This document shows positions 36,101 to 51,100 of a DNA stretch of 64,000 bases, piece by piece. A model generated the notes under the pieces. The model was not told the DNA's origin. It saw nothing but the letters and a program-made list of their open reading frames with translations, and did not search any database. The first letter of the stretch is position 1. Every line of letters begins with the position of its first letter. This DNA comes from Chara braunii (lineage: Eukaryota > Streptophyta > Charophyceae > Charales > Characeae), in assembly GCA_003427395.1 (NCBI GenBank), contig BFEA01000206.1, forward strand, positions 1,143,257 to 1,207,256, given 5' to 3'. Both the position numbers and the translations under genes were made by a program.

Positions 36101-39100
36101 CGCATCGCCAAACTGCACGAGTGCCTGAACAGCACAACACCAAAAACACAAGCGATAGCACGCTGGTGATAAAAGTAATTTCGCAACTTCTTTATTCAGC
36201 ACCAATATACATCCCAGAGAACAATATGATGCTCACCACCCCCAAGATGCATATAACCATCATCATCACTAAACAACTGCCGTCCAAAGCACAATGCCCT
36301 GCCCGCCTGCGCTGACAATGGTATGTAATCAGTGCTGAACCGCAACGACTTCGATGTATACTCAAACCATCCCTCGCCATCAGCTACAATTATGCACATG
36401 ACAACCAGGCGCTCCATTGCAACCCCCACAGAAACACTGCTACAGATGCCGAACAAGTCACTCCAAACGATCATGGAATCTCCACTTATTATTACAGTGT
36501 TCTGAATGTATAACCAAAAGCACCCAGCATAGGATGGTACTGCCGACACAGACTTGGCTGCTGCCCAGATATTAACACGACCCATGTACTAAAGCACTCC
36601 CAAACCCAATCTAAACGCAGTCTAGTCCTTGCCATAACCAAAAGAGGAAAGAAACAGTGCCACTACAGACAAAACAGCATCACATGCAATGAAAAAAGAG
36701 CACACCAGTGGAAGCGCATCAGCCAGGATTGCCCACATTTCTAGCCCCAGAGACCCATAGCACGGTCCAGAATGATCTCTGCAATGGACGATTTGGCATT
36801 TGCAGCAATAGACAGGGTGCCCCTACCCACTGCTTTCAAAACTTTGTCATGGCTCTTGACAGCTTTTCGGGCCTCGTCGTAGAGCACTCGGGATGACTAC
36901 CTCAAATTCACTAAGGCCATCATCAAAGCTCAATCAGAGTATCAGCTAGCCACTACTTGCGAGAACCAATCAGCGGGTCTAATTTACTTTATTAACCACT
37001 GCTACTCCAGGGTCTAGGGGTGATACAAGCAGAAATATTCTACCATCATCTTCGAAATTCACAGAGCTACAAGGGGAGTCCCTTCAACTTCACACCCCCA
37101 CACTGGCTGGCTGGGAAAGTAATTAACTGGGGTCCCGTTACACACACATTTCATGCAGCGCTACTTCGACTCTATACCCCTGCAATACCTTCTCTGCCTG
37201 ACTGGTAGTAAAGGATGTCAACTTCGATCACCGCACAACTGCACCTCTAATCCTCTTTCGAGCACCGTTGAATTGTGATGCCACCGTGCTCTAGTTTCAT
37301 CTATGCCGCGTTGGATTGCGATGCCACCGTGCTCTAGTTTCATCTATGCATCAATTGAGCCATTCGTTGCGCAGCCTCGTTCTTTTCACCCCATTTTCCC
37401 AGCTGTTCACCCATGCTTCTTTTCAGTGCAGCCAATCACATCTGTCACTTTCTGACGATGACGACGAACGGAGGCAGACAAAACAACACGCAGACCAATA
37501 AATAATCCAGGATAATAAGAGGATAAGACAATTTCCTGATCGCTAAAAACTCACTTTAATCTAGAAAAATCTAGGCTCTTCCATGCGGAGCTTCAGACAT
37601 TGACACCCAACCGGACCCCAGCAACTGTTCTATTCCAGGAATGCTTTTTGAATTTTACACCCAGCACCCGCATTCCTAAAGGATATCAAGATAGATAGAT
37701 ACTATAGACGAGCCCGCAATTTCTTTCCTTCGCTAAGCACGCTGTACACCCTTGTGCGATACTCCTCTCGGCACCATTGCGAATTGCTATCTGTTTAATT
37801 TCGGCTGAGTCTATTTCTCTAGTCACCAGTACTGTGCTCGACACTGCCAAGTTCATCGCAAACTGTTCGTTTATCCACTTCTTTGAATCAGACGCACCTC
37901 TCCCCAAACCATTCCTTTCTTGCCTCGACATCCTTTATTATTATTCCCCCTAAACTCACTGCATTACATTGCAGTTGATCAGCGCAATTGGACTTTCCAC
38001 AAACCTAGCTGCCCGTTATTCATTCATCCATCGATAGGTCCATTCATCATCACTGACATCCCCTTCCATACTTCTGCTCATTCATAAAGAAAGTCTTTCC
38101 CTTGATCGTTCCTTTGTTTAGCCATACAGACAGCACCAATCGCCCTGGGAGAAGAAAGCACAGCCATGAGAGGACAGAGAGCAAACGACAAGAACTGGTG
38201 ATTTCCCCGCCCTTATCTCTATATCCCTTTTGCTTGTTCCACTGCCTATTGCCAGCTGAGGAACACATACCCCGGCCCCCAAACACCCCCATCCCTCCGC
38301 CGAATGATCAGCAGCATACATTTTGATCGACAGAGGCCCAAAATCGATTGAAAGAAATGCACGCTGCCAGCTGTGGAAGTCATCCCCCAACCCAACATGC
38401 ACAACTGTCCCCACAACCCTTTCATCACACGATCCCCAAAATCGGTCGAAACAATGCAAGCTGCAGCAGGGCATGGTGAGTTCCTGCTCTGCTGCGTACC
38501 TTTTTGCGTCGCTGTCGCTCACTCGTCCGCACCGCAAGACCGTGCTGATCAACTCCCATTTGTGGTTCCTGTCGCATGGGGCGTGCATGCGGTGTGCGCG
38601 CGTGCATGAAACGCGAACGAACGAGCCAAATAGAATCGAATGAATGAATGTATGAAAGAGGACCAAAATGAATGCAGACAAAAGAAGACCTGTTCAGGAA
38701 CCCAGCGATCACTGGATCGGCCACAAAGTCTAGCCAATCAACCACCGCACAGTTTCCAGCTCCGTTCCCACTTTCACTGTCATTTCCCTTGCTTTCTTCT
38801 TTATGACACTTGCAGTCTCACAGTCCTTTCCTTTCACTTAATTTCTTCAAATCTTCAAATCTTTATTACATCCGCATGCCACGTCAGAAAGAATTGAGGC
38901 CAATAGCAAAATCGTTATATTCAAACATGCAGCAATGACAGCTCTACATCCCCCACATCTATATCTGAACAGCACCACTGAACAGTCCACGTGTAGCTCA
39001 ATTTGCTGAATATCTAACGATTACAGGAGTTTACAGGGGACATCTCCTCGTACATGAACTATGTCTGCAACTCAGATCATGCGGATTTCAGGGCACATGC

Positions 39101-42100
39101 ATGTGCCTAAAATTATCACAGGGCATTAATAAGCAAGAGCTTGAGGCCAGTACTATCATCATGGCTTATCGTGTATAAGATCAGCATGGAGCACGAAGCA
39201 AGGGTTTGTGGGTAAGTATCATGACACAGATCGAATCTGCTCGTGAAGCACTCAGGCAGAACGAGCAGATGTATCAGACTAAACTAAATGCAGTAGTTTT
39301 GCAAGAAGTGCACACAAGATTTGTACTTGCACCCCAGGTCCGCAGAGCGTAGAAATCATGATTCAAGCTGTCAGGCGGTCCACAAATGGCAATGCAGATA
39401 CAACCTCGCCTTCAGTGCATTCTTCGTGTGCAATCGCGCACATCAAGGGGGCAGGGAGTGTCCAAGCCATGCAGGGGTGAAACCTGCATCCTGAACTTGC
39501 ACAGGCCCTGCTCACCAAGCTGCGCTGAGGCCTAGGAGGCAGAGAGTAGGGCCTCAGGACTCATCGTGAAATCGCATGATCTGCACGTGAGTCACTCGTG
39601 TAAACCCCTGCACCCAGGAAGTAGGCGCTGATCTACCAAACTTCATCACCACCACAATTTGGAGTAGATTACAGCTTTCTGTCAAACCAGCCTCACTGGG
39701 AACAGACAACCGCGACTCAGCACTTTTCTCGCACCAAACCAACCAGCCAACTTCTAAAACAACTTCTAATCGCATGCACCACCCCTGCAGATCATAAATG
39801 TTCAGGTATTTCGAATTGCAACTCCGCATGACATGAATCAACCTCAATCTCATCCTTCCTAGATAACACACGACATATTCAGGCTTTCATCCCCACAACA
39901 GAGGCCATGCTGTCTTTCTCCCTACCATCACCCACTGCTTGTCATCTCTACCCGCACAGCTTTCCCACACCCCCTACTTACTAGTTCTTCACCATTTCCC
40001 TCTCTTCTGGAGTCCAGCCGCTGTCACATATGCAGGAGGACCTCTGAACAAGGCCAAGTTGTTTTTCTTCACTTTTCAACATGAGTTCCGTAACCACTTC
40101 GTGTAGTCGAATTTATCCAAACAACCCATTGTAAATTTTGATAAATCACCAAGACGACAACATGATGCAATGACTGACAAAACCGGAAAGAACCAATTCA
40201 AGCAACATACGCTAGGCTGATTGATTTCTCCCACAATTCACACCAGACACACAATACATAGAACCACCCCGGTAAACAATATATCGATTCCAGAGAACCC
40301 ATTTCCCATAAATGATGGACAACTTCACACAAGCCCGCTACACTGACTGATAAGTACCTCCATTATCAATCCACCTATATTTTAGCCAGGGCTATCACGA
40401 ACCGGGATAAAGGCATGGCTGATGTGTGGGGGTGGGTCCGACTAGAACAAAAACCAAAATCGGACTCTCATATAGAAGTCAACTATGCAGTGCTTTGGGT
40501 CCTCAACCGTTGTATAAAATTGGCTCCTCAACTGCCTGAAAATGCTCAACCATCTATTCCAACAAACTTCTGTAGAGGATAGGTGTGGAGCTGTTAGCCA
40601 CCACGACACATGTGGGGGCCCTTTTCCCAAAGAGTGGTGACCACAGGAAGCCCCGACATTTCTCTCTCAAACAGGCAAACACCAGTAGAGTATAGAGACC
40701 CCTTGAGCATCTCAAGAGATCCGTATGTATGTTGTGATGGTTTAAAACTACCGGTACATCCGGGCCTCTTTTACCACCCTGCGTGCCAAGCTTTGCTTAA
40801 ATGCCAGCGCAGCGCTTTCTCTACAAGCAATTTTGGTCCGGTAGCCCGGAGCGCCCGGAACTTTTGTTTTGGCTCAATCTCAATTCCCAAGTTTGCCTGG
40901 GTAATGTACTGGCGGTTTACATTGCTGCGACTCCACAGTACACCTTGCACCCCAGATTGACGTACAAGAAATAGCTGCTGAAAACGTTTTAATTGCCAAT
41001 CATGAGTCTAAGGAGTTGCGAAGACGGAGATGGTAGAGACGGGTCAGACGGAGCAGGGCAGCAGTGGCAGTCGCTACACTCTCTCTCTCTCTCTCTCTAG
41101 CACGCGCACATGCACGTTTGGCGATGATGCAAACAGGGAGTTGGAAAAAAGGAGATGGCAGAGACAGATCAAACGGAAGTTCGTAGTGCAGGGAGAGCAG
41201 GTGGCAGCATCCCGTGGGTGAAGTCGACCTGAAGTTGGGAGAATGAACAATCGAGGGATGAGGTCAGAAGGAATGGAGGACACGGGGCGGATATTGGGTG
41301 GAGGTCTGGCAAAGGCCAGGCCTATTGGAAGGTCACGGGGAGAGAGGGAGCATGCCATGGACCAGGCGGAGGCAGAGAAGAAATTGGTCAGAAGAGGTGG
41401 GGGAGGTGTGCCGGAAGAGATGGAGTGAAGGCAGAGAGGAGGCCAGCCGAAAGGGTGAAGGATGGGCGGAGGGAGGGAAGTCCGGGTGGATGTAGGGAGC
41501 AGTAGGCCAGGGAGGTCAAGGGTAGGCGAGGAGGACAGGTTGAGCAACGGAGGAGAAGATCAAGTGCAGTGGGGGAGGAGGAAATACAGCAGAGGAAAGG
41601 AAGGAGGACATTGGGCAAGGGCGGGGAGTGGGTGAAGGCGAGAGGCAGGAGGAGATCAGGTAGAAGCAAAGAGGAGGTAGGGTGGAGGCAGGGAGGAAGA
41701 GGTTGAAGGGACCGACATGAGGAAAAGAAAGTTCGGCAAAGTTGAGGTCTGCTGAAAGCGGGGCGTGGAAGGTCAGGTAGAGGGAGGGCGGATGTGGTGA
41801 GCTAAGGGAGAGAGGATGGGCGGGGCCAGGGAGGAGTTGGTGCAGAGGACGCAAGAACAGAAGGTCGACATGGACAGCAGTGAGGAGTGTCATAGGCAGA
41901 CGGCAGCAAGCGACATCACACAGTGAAAACAAGCAATGGGCGGCGCAGACAGACTCGGAACAGGCAGCAGCAACCGGCCGAGGCAACTAGCACTTGCAGG
42001 TGGTGATGGACAGCAACTTTGTTGCCATTTGCCCATCATCACCCAGCCGCTTGGTCGGACAGTTACCTTGCAGTAAGGCCCACCCACATAAGCCGACGAT

Positions 42101-45100
42101 CTGGGCCGTTCACATGACTGAAACCCCAGATCATTGCCACATCACCAGCCAAGGCCGTTCATGCCAGATCACAGGTGTGGTGATCTGCGTGCAATCTGGG
42201 CTGCTGATATGCACGAACATGAAGTGTGGTGATCAGCCTGCAATCTGGGCTGCGGACATGCACGAACTGGAAAGATATGAATTGTGGTGATCAGCCTGCA
42301 ATCTGGACCGTTAACATGCACGAACGGCGACTGGCCCAGATGAGGCCCATATGTACCTTAGCGGTTTCTATGTCCCATAGATGGGTGACTACTTGGAGCG
42401 AACTGCTCAGGATTCTGTTTTCCATCTCCTAAGGAGAGATGAGCATATTTTCACAGGACAATCAAGCAACTCACAAGAGACACCATGAAGGTAAACCATC
42501 TGATGTCTCATGGACGACATAAAGGCAGTCGCAGAGAACCTTCCTGATGTCTCATGGACGACAGAAAGGCAGTCACAGAGATATGGATGTTCGGGAGACG
42601 GTCACAGAGAAACGACAGTCGTGAGTTTCATCGATTGTCCTCTCAAAGACAAATCCTGTCATCGACTGGACATGAATGTACAACCTATAGGCCAAAGCGT
42701 TCACAAAGCCTGTATGACCTTTGTTTTTTGCCTCCCGTGGACAGGCCAAGAGTACTGCCTTGCTCCAAATCAGAGCATTTATTGCCTCGATGAGGCTTGA
42801 AAAGAGCCGCATACATACATTTGCAGCATTCCAACGTTAGACTAGTTGCCAGCGTTCACAAGAGTGCAGGCAGGCATGGGAAATATGAGCTCATTCCATA
42901 GGAGCAGCAGAAATGGAAAATTGTCCAGTTGGATGAACTAACCTGAAATCCTGCACTCTTTTCAAACGTTGCAATCTTGTGCACAAATCCAAACGCAGAA
43001 AATACCTGCATCAGACACAATGGCCGCAATTGGCCCAAAAAAGAACTTCAGTTCGCTGGAGGTAGAGAGAAGGAACAAGTCCTCAGCAGACAACTGCTTC
43101 ATATATTTGATGCAAACCAGCAAGCTACAGACTCGCCAGCTTTTTCCCTTCCCTCAACACAAAAGCAACAAACCAATACATGGTCAAAAGGAGAAGATAC
43201 TTTTTAGAACAAAACGTATTGCCAAACAGAAAGACACACCAAGAAAGAGCAGTTCAATTGGGAGCAGGGCTCTTTTCCCAGACCTCATTCAGAACCATAG
43301 TGCAACAGCCGAAGGCATTCCTCACATACGTGCAACAGAAACAACGAAAACATCATGTGGTCAAAAGGGCCACAAACATCATCACCAAGGGCACGAGAAA
43401 AATAAAGAAAGGGACCAAATGGGAAGAAAGCAGGCCACCAAGTAGGCGTAAATGATCCTTGAGACAGAAAAATACAAAAGACACCAGGAGCTAAACACCA
43501 CTACAAGTGGCAAAAGAGACATGAGCCTGCAGAATAGAATCCGAGAACACAAGGACAGAAGTGTGGCTAAGCGCGAGAACAGAGGACACATAGGAATGCA
43601 GTCCGGTTTGTGTGCAGGTTCCCGCTAATTAGATACGGGACAGTGAAAGGCCAAATGACATAGTCTGTCACTGCGTTGGCTCGCTGATAAGGTTTTGAGC
43701 AGCTGTGGTCAGGCCATTACTGAGTCTGTCACTGCGTTGGCTCGCTGATAAGGTTTTGAGCAGCTGTGGTCAGGCCATTACTGAAAGTCATTTACCCAGT
43801 GTTTTGTGCAGGCCGTCTCCAGAGTGTATTTTCGGGCAGCGACAGATCTTCAAACGGTTCTTGGTGCTTTCTGGATTCTCTGCGTGGGGTCTGAACCTGC
43901 AATCGGTGAAGTCTCTTCCATTTAGGGTGCAAATCCACTTTGATTTCCGTCAGCATGGAAAAGGCTTAATTCAAGCAACACACCGGCAGCCGGCTGCGGT
44001 TCAACCTCTTGCTGAATTCAATTGCATCAGTCAAAACAGTCTGTCACAGTCTCCTGTTTTCTGTCCCTCTGCCTTGAGTTTACCATGCACTTCCCTATGA
44101 CAGCAAATAATCCACATACAGGACATCCAGTTATACAGAGAGGCCAAGATCCAGCTTCCAAACGACTGCACATACATCTCCATACTTCCGTGGGATTTCA
44201 CCAACCTCGTTTGGTTGAGGTTTTCCATTTTGGGGGGGCCTGAAATCACCGAAGTTCTACCAGATTTCACTCTACAGCAGACCCGCCACCATTACGAAGC
44301 CCATTACCAAGAGCACTTCACAGCTGCCGAGCTCAGTGCCCCCGCTCAGGTAGTCAGTTTTCCATCTGGAAAGAAAAGGATCGATCATGGCTGAACCTGC
44401 TTTCCATCACCGGACAATCAACCGAACGTACGTTTTTTTTTGTCCAAATGGAATCTCGGCCAGAACGTCCCATACACAACAAGCAGAAGGTACATACAAT
44501 AATATACTCCTGGTTGCTTGCCATGGGGGGTAAGGAGGAGGGAGAGGAGGGGCGGAGAACAGACAATACTCAGAAACAGGCATAGGGGGGTAAGGTGGAG
44601 GGAGAGGAGGGTGGGAGAACAGACGATACTGCAAGAAACAGGCATACAGCTTTTACAGGGGCCAACTCGAAATACATTCACTTCATTTCAGGGAGGAAAG
44701 TACAGGCATTTCCATTATAGCAATGTGAAAGAGTTTTCAGAGAGCACATTGGAGTGCACATCAGCCCGCACATACCCAAAACATCAATCATTACCAGGCA
44801 GGGAACCAAGAAATGATGACCGACTTCCTACTCTTCTACCGAACTGCTATGATCGACAAGATCCACTCCACCTTGACCATCCCCTCCTACCTCCCAATAC
44901 CACAGTAGCGGAAACATCAGTGTAATACTGCCATGACATGACATTCAAAACATTGATGTGGGAGTCCTTCCGCAGTATCATCTGCCCCCTCCGCACCCTT
45001 CCCATCAGCCTTCCAACCTCGGCATTTTTACCATACCTCCAACTCTGGCCCCCACCAGACACGATTTCGTTCTTTTCTAATTCTGTTTCTCGTTTTGTTA

Positions 45101-48100
45101 TTACCATTTCCGCAGGCACAATGACGCTAGATGCCTTGTGTTCTTTTGCAATTAATTTTTGGTTTTCCTTTTGCACCTTGCTTTCCAAGTTTGGCTTCAT
45201 CTTTTCTTAATTCTCTTTCGCTACCCTTACGTATAGCTGCAGATCAAGGTAGAACCTCACATCCCGAACCCAGGGCTTGGTTGACCCAAGTCACAGACAA
45301 GGGTGGTGGGTGTGATCTCCTGCATCCACTGACTCCAGTAACACACTGGCTCCAGTAACAACCGCCAAGGCGATGCATCTGTTCATCAGATGGAACTGCC
45401 CTGCTCAGCGAATCAATGCACGAGGTCAGCAATTCATGAGACCAAACTCGAGCAGACCCAAATGTGGGGTCGAAAACAACATAGCGAAGACCCATGCTCC
45501 GTAACTGTTGTGAGACTCGTCTTGAAGGTAAACAAATCGCAATATATAAAAGAAGAAAATTCCAGATATGTCGTGGAAACCACAGCCAAGCTACTGCTTT
45601 GGACTGAACGCGGGCACATGTGCCGTCGCATGAGCAAATTTGGCCCCTGAATACGATACTACCTCGCCTAGACAAGTTTTCCTCAGAGAGCGATTTGCCT
45701 TTCTTTCGTTCACAGCCATCTGATCGGCCAAGCAGGCATTTGAGCACCTCTTCTGTGGGGCCTATATAGGTTATCAATCAACAAGCTACATCTACCTACA
45801 ATTGCAAAACTGAAATTGCTGACCGTAAGGCCATAGTTTAAGACCGCAGCCAAGTAAGCGCAAGGACTATCAAAAGAACGCTGCATTTACCACCACGTCG
45901 ACTTCCACAGCAAGAGAGTAGCCAGAGAAAAGAAGAAAAGATGCAATGCTGGGCCCCTTACCCACGACTCCCAAAAAAAGCTCAAACGCTGACAAATAAC
46001 AAACATAGACCAACTGCTCAGTGGCACCTTCAAGGGGAGAAACCACTTAAAAGTAGGAAATACAAAACGGGGGGGACGGTGGGGGACGGGGGGGTCAGAT
46101 GCATTGAGATCCTCAAAATCATCACAACTTCTGCAGACTTTCACTGTACAGAGAGAATCGCATCACCGCCAATCGTTAGTGCAACACCGCAGTTGTACTC
46201 GTTCTTAACCTTCAGACGCAATCACTAATTAACACTCGTTTGTAACTGATTGTCAAAGATTAAGAGTTCCATTTCTCTATCGACTTGGAACGCGACCAAC
46301 AGAGTCGACAGTCTGCTCAACATGGAATGAATCACGTTGCATGGACTGCAGTTTTTGTCCTTTCTGGCTTTGCTTAGGCCTTCATTTTGAGCTCCGGGCC
46401 AACTTGGTTACTGGGGTATATGAGGGTATAAAGCCGCACGAAGGGAAATGAGATGGCAAACCCCGTCACTCAAACGGGGCAGTGAAGTGTCGAGTGTTGA
46501 AGGTGTTGAGCGGAAATTCGGTGCCCCAAAAATCGACATCATTAAACAAACTCCCATACACAGCTAGCTATTCGTATGAGGGTATGAGGGTCGGCAGCAA
46601 AGAGTATCCCAGAACAGAATAAATCACGCAAATCTACACTAACCACAACATCAGTACGTTTCTCAGACAATGTGAACCCGATCAAAAGGCCTGACAAAAG
46701 AAACAACAACAAAGCCCATAAAAAAATGAAGTTCAGATAGGGGATCTACATACAATATGAAAAAAGAAACTGCAGCAAAATTTGTTCTACTCTATTTCGT
46801 TAATACCATTTACTCTAAGGGAAAAGCAAAATGCTTCCCCAAAAAAAAAAAAAAAAATCCAGTAGCAGAAAAAAGATCCATAGCCGGACTGCAAGCACAC
46901 TCAAGAAAAAGACAAGACAGCCGGACTGCAAGCAACCACGAGAACCCAATCTTGGTAGCACAAAGACAGACCAGGAAAGCAACTGCAGTTATTTCAAAGG
47001 ATCAAAATAAAAACACACAATGGCAACTAGTCAACCCCCCTGCTCTGTCCCCCATGAGAGATCTCGAAAAGGGGGAAGACAAGCAGTCGGGCGAACCACT
47101 TCAAACGTTCAAATGGATGCAAAAGAAACTAACGACTATCCTATGCTCCCCAGACTCGACGGGACAATATGATATGAGTGAAACCCATCGGTCTGCCTGG
47201 AACAGAGGGTCCAAACCTAGTACGGACAGTCATATACCGACGACCACCCCTCCACCACCTCCAGAGTTCCAAACTGACCACGCAAACACGCGGACCTTTC
47301 CACTCCCCTGTAATAACAACGTAGCCAGTCGAATTGCCAGGACCTCACTCTATTGACCTAACGAACACACGGATGTTCCCGCTCGCTGTAAAAACCGTGG
47401 CGAGTCGTCAACCTGCTAGAAGCTAGAAGCTCAACCTGCTAGAAGCTAGAAGCTCAACTTGCTAGAAGCTAGAAGCTCAACCTGCTAGAAGCTAGAAGCT
47501 AGAAGCTCACTCTATTTTCGATTCGCAGCAGGTCGTCCGCCGATTAGGCGAGGATACAGTGCCTTTCTACCACACAGCACGAACGGCGACCAATTAACAG
47601 ACCATCCATCCATAAACGCAGGTCGAACCATCACACAAATTCAGCAACACTAGGAGAACGAGAACCGTCCTCCCTCCCTGGCACATCGCAGAGGACTCAT
47701 CGTACCCCTGCTCTCGCACGCATATCGAGAGCATATCGAGAGCCACAGCAACGATTGCTGTCAACCTATCCTCGAGTACAGAAAGAAGTCGCCCTTATTC
47801 AATTTGTTGCGAAATGGTCGACCAACGAACGACACAATGTCGACTACTGGGATTGTACCCTCCGGTCAAATAATACTGTGTTCAGCAACGGAAGGGTAAA
47901 AACCCCAAACTTCTTTCGCTGACGCACACGTGGACGGGCTCGCGTGCCGCTCCTCTAATCGCAAAGCCCAAGGCCAGCGATTCACCTCTCGAAGGAAGGA
48001 TAAATAAAGAGTAGTACTATGGAAACGGAACGCATATGGGTTGAGAGCTGGTGTTGGTTTCATAGCGTTCCCATTATGTAATTATCCGTACAGCACTCTG

Positions 48101-51100
48101 CGACTTATAAATGCCGTTGATATCTCCTGCTGGACTCTTATGAGAACGGCAAAACTGTTGGACCTCGATAGATAAGACTGCTCTACGTAAACTGTATGAG
48201 CTCGATAGACTGCTCTACATTTAACCAAGCGAAGAGTGACCGATTCATCGTGCACTGTGGTGAATAAATAAACAAGCTTATTCGGCAGCCTCCTCCTCCT
48301 AAGGACGAAGAGAGCAGGCGTGGGCGAGTGCTGGCCCTCGTCTCCAACGAACCGAATGAGCAACGGACCGAAGACGAAGAACAGATGGGTGGACAGAGTA
48401 AACGGAGACCCATCCGCGGGCGAGTCTACAGCCGTCTGCGGACGAGTATTCCTACAGCCGTTGACCCTAGAGAGACAGCTCAGTAGAAAATGGGACAAGG
48501 GGTCAAAGGCAGAGTAGAAGAGGGTCAACAATAACGTCGAAAAGAGGTGGTTGAGTGGAGGGCTGGGGAGGGAACCAATTGAGGGAGGAAAAGAAGGAAC
48601 AGAAGAAGCTTATTCCTCAACAGAAGGGCGCTCAAGGATGGGCTGGGAGGAGGCAAAGGAGAAGATAAACAGTATGCATGCACGCATATTCTCGGGGTTT
48701 AACTGGAGTAAGGAAGAGGAAAGAGGGCATTGAAAGAAGAAACTGCAGGAAGAAAGAGGCCAAAGGTTGGTTGGTCAAAGGTTCGATGATCAACAATCAA
48801 TTGATCGAGGGTAGTCCAGGGGGTGTTGTCGGGAGGGTCGTCGGAGGGTTGGGGGGTTGGGGGNNNNNNNNNNNNNNNNNNNNNNNNNNGGGGGGGTCGG
48901 GGCGGGGGAAGAGGCAGGTCGCTTAAGGAGAAGGGCAAAAGGAAAAATTATGAGCGAAAAGGTCGAGGAGGGCCAAGGTTGAGAAGGTATGTCCAAGGTT
49001 GATGGTGAAAAGGAGGAAAAGGGTTGAGAGGGATGAGGGTAAGGAGAGCCAGGGCAAATGAGAGAAAAAAGGGTTGGTTTGGAGGGTGGGTCAAAGGCAA
49101 GCCGAGGGAGAGGAAACCAACACACGTGCGCTTTCTCCCCACGAAGCAGCCTGGCACCTTAAGACTGGGCCGTCAATACAGAGGACCTGCTGATCCATAT
49201 ACTTAACAGTAAACACAAACCATGCGCGCAGAAAAAGGCTGGCCTGAGAGTTCGTCCGCAAGAGATAATGACGAGCGAGGAAAGAGCGAAAGCCAGAAAA
49301 CAAAGAAAACAAGGCAAACGGGAAGGACTAGTGACCAAGACTATTTTCCGGGGCGACAGGGAAAGGGTTATTACAAAAAATAAAAACACAAAAAGACCAG
49401 TACTAGGTGAAAAAGAGGCTTGAAGGGAGTCTGTGAGAGTCAGGCAGGCAGACATCTGTAGGGGCCGAGAGCAGTGTATATGTTCTCATGCACAGGGACC
49501 ATATCCTCCTCTTACACCTAACGCGTCTTCTACACATTATTGGGTGGAAAAAAGGCCAAGGCAAAGAGTCGTCGAGTGATGATGATGATCCATAATTCGA
49601 AAAAGTAAACCAAAGGAAACGTTTCAGGGGACAAGAAGAAAGAAGAAGGCGAAAACGACAAGTTCCGCAGGGCCCAAGATTAGCTTGCTGGCGTCAGTTC
49701 TCCAACCCAACAATTCACGATATCATTGAAGGGGATTGCAGTTGATTACTAGATTCGATTGGCTGATTGACAGATGAATTATTACACCGATTGACAAGTT
49801 AATTAATTTGCTGATGACAATCTTTGCTCATTGAAAACAATTCAAGCAGCAGGCATACAAATAGAAGAATCCCAAAGACGAACCTCAACCCTGGACTATC
49901 ACTCAAGACTAACAATATCAATAAATACACAGAAAAAAAGACGACCATCCATACCAAACAGGCCTTCCGTCATCATTACACTCCATACTCGTGCACAGTT
50001 GACGATAGCAAGATTTACGCGAAAGGTCAAAGAAATTCGACGCTACACTTCCGTGAACATCCCATCTCCTACAAACACATTCTTTCTCCTTTATGCACCG
50101 ATTTCATTCGCTAATGCTTTAATGCGGCCATTTCGACTGCTTGCTAAGCTCACTTCCCCACTCGCCCCCTTGTCCCCCATCTTCCCCACAAATGATCGCA
50201 TTGAAAGAAGATCAGGCGACAAACAAAACCCTGCCTGCCTACACATTTACAAGCATCCACAGTCCTTGGTCACGCGCCACCGCCAATCATTAGAGCCCGC
50301 TAACCAGACATTTCAAGGTCGTGACGTCAAACAGAGTAGTTGAGAGAAACCGACAGACGAACAACGACACGACGGCGGAGCATCTCGTTGGCAAACAAGT
50401 AAGGCCAAGGGCAAAGATTTCCAACACGAACATGGAGGGTGAGGGCCGACCACGAGGGAGAGCGAGGAAAGCAGACAGAAAAAGAGAGAAAGAAAGGGAG
50501 AGAGAGGGAGAGGAAGGGAGAGGGACGGCGAGGCAGGGAGAGGCAGGGAGGGCGGAAGAGGGAGGGAGAGGGAGGGAGGTAGAGGGAGAGAGGTAGAGGA
50601 GGGAGAGAGGAGAGCGAAAGGAGAAGGCAGAGAAAGAGCAGAGGAGTGAGGGAGAGAGGGAGAGGGAGGGAGAGGAAGAGGGAGAGAGGAGAGAGGAGAG
50701 GAGAAAGGAGAGAGGAAAAGAGGAAGGGTAGGAGAAAAGGGGAGACGGAGAGGAGTGAGGGAGTGAGGGAGAGGGGGAGGATCGAAAAGGAAGAGAAAGG
50801 GAGAGAAAAGGAGAAAATGGTAGAAAAAAAGGGAGGGAAGGGGAGAAAGACAGAAAGAGAAAGGGGGAGATAGGGAGAGAAAGGAGCAGAAGAAGAGAAA
50901 GGGATAGACTAAGGGACAGAGAAAACGACAGGGAGAGAGAAAGGAGAGAGAGAGAGCGAAAGAGAGAGCGAAACGGAGAAGGAAAGAGACAGGAGAGCCC
51001 GAGGAACAGCTGGCATAGATTAAAAAGAAATATAACTAGTCAAACCGAGTGGGAACATTTAACTGTGCCTGTGGGTGGCCCAGTGACCGTACACGAAAAT

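Noticed and set aside
46757-47356. 199-codon open frame on the plus strand in PTB intron 2
   Set aside because: No domain, biased composition (K, T, P, Q) and no homology recognised; lies antisense inside an intron. Likely chance.
49800-49850. Possible third hammerhead (CTGATGA followed by a CAAT/ATTG stem)
   Set aside because: The base pairing register leaves no G of GAA after stem II and no C17 arrangement.
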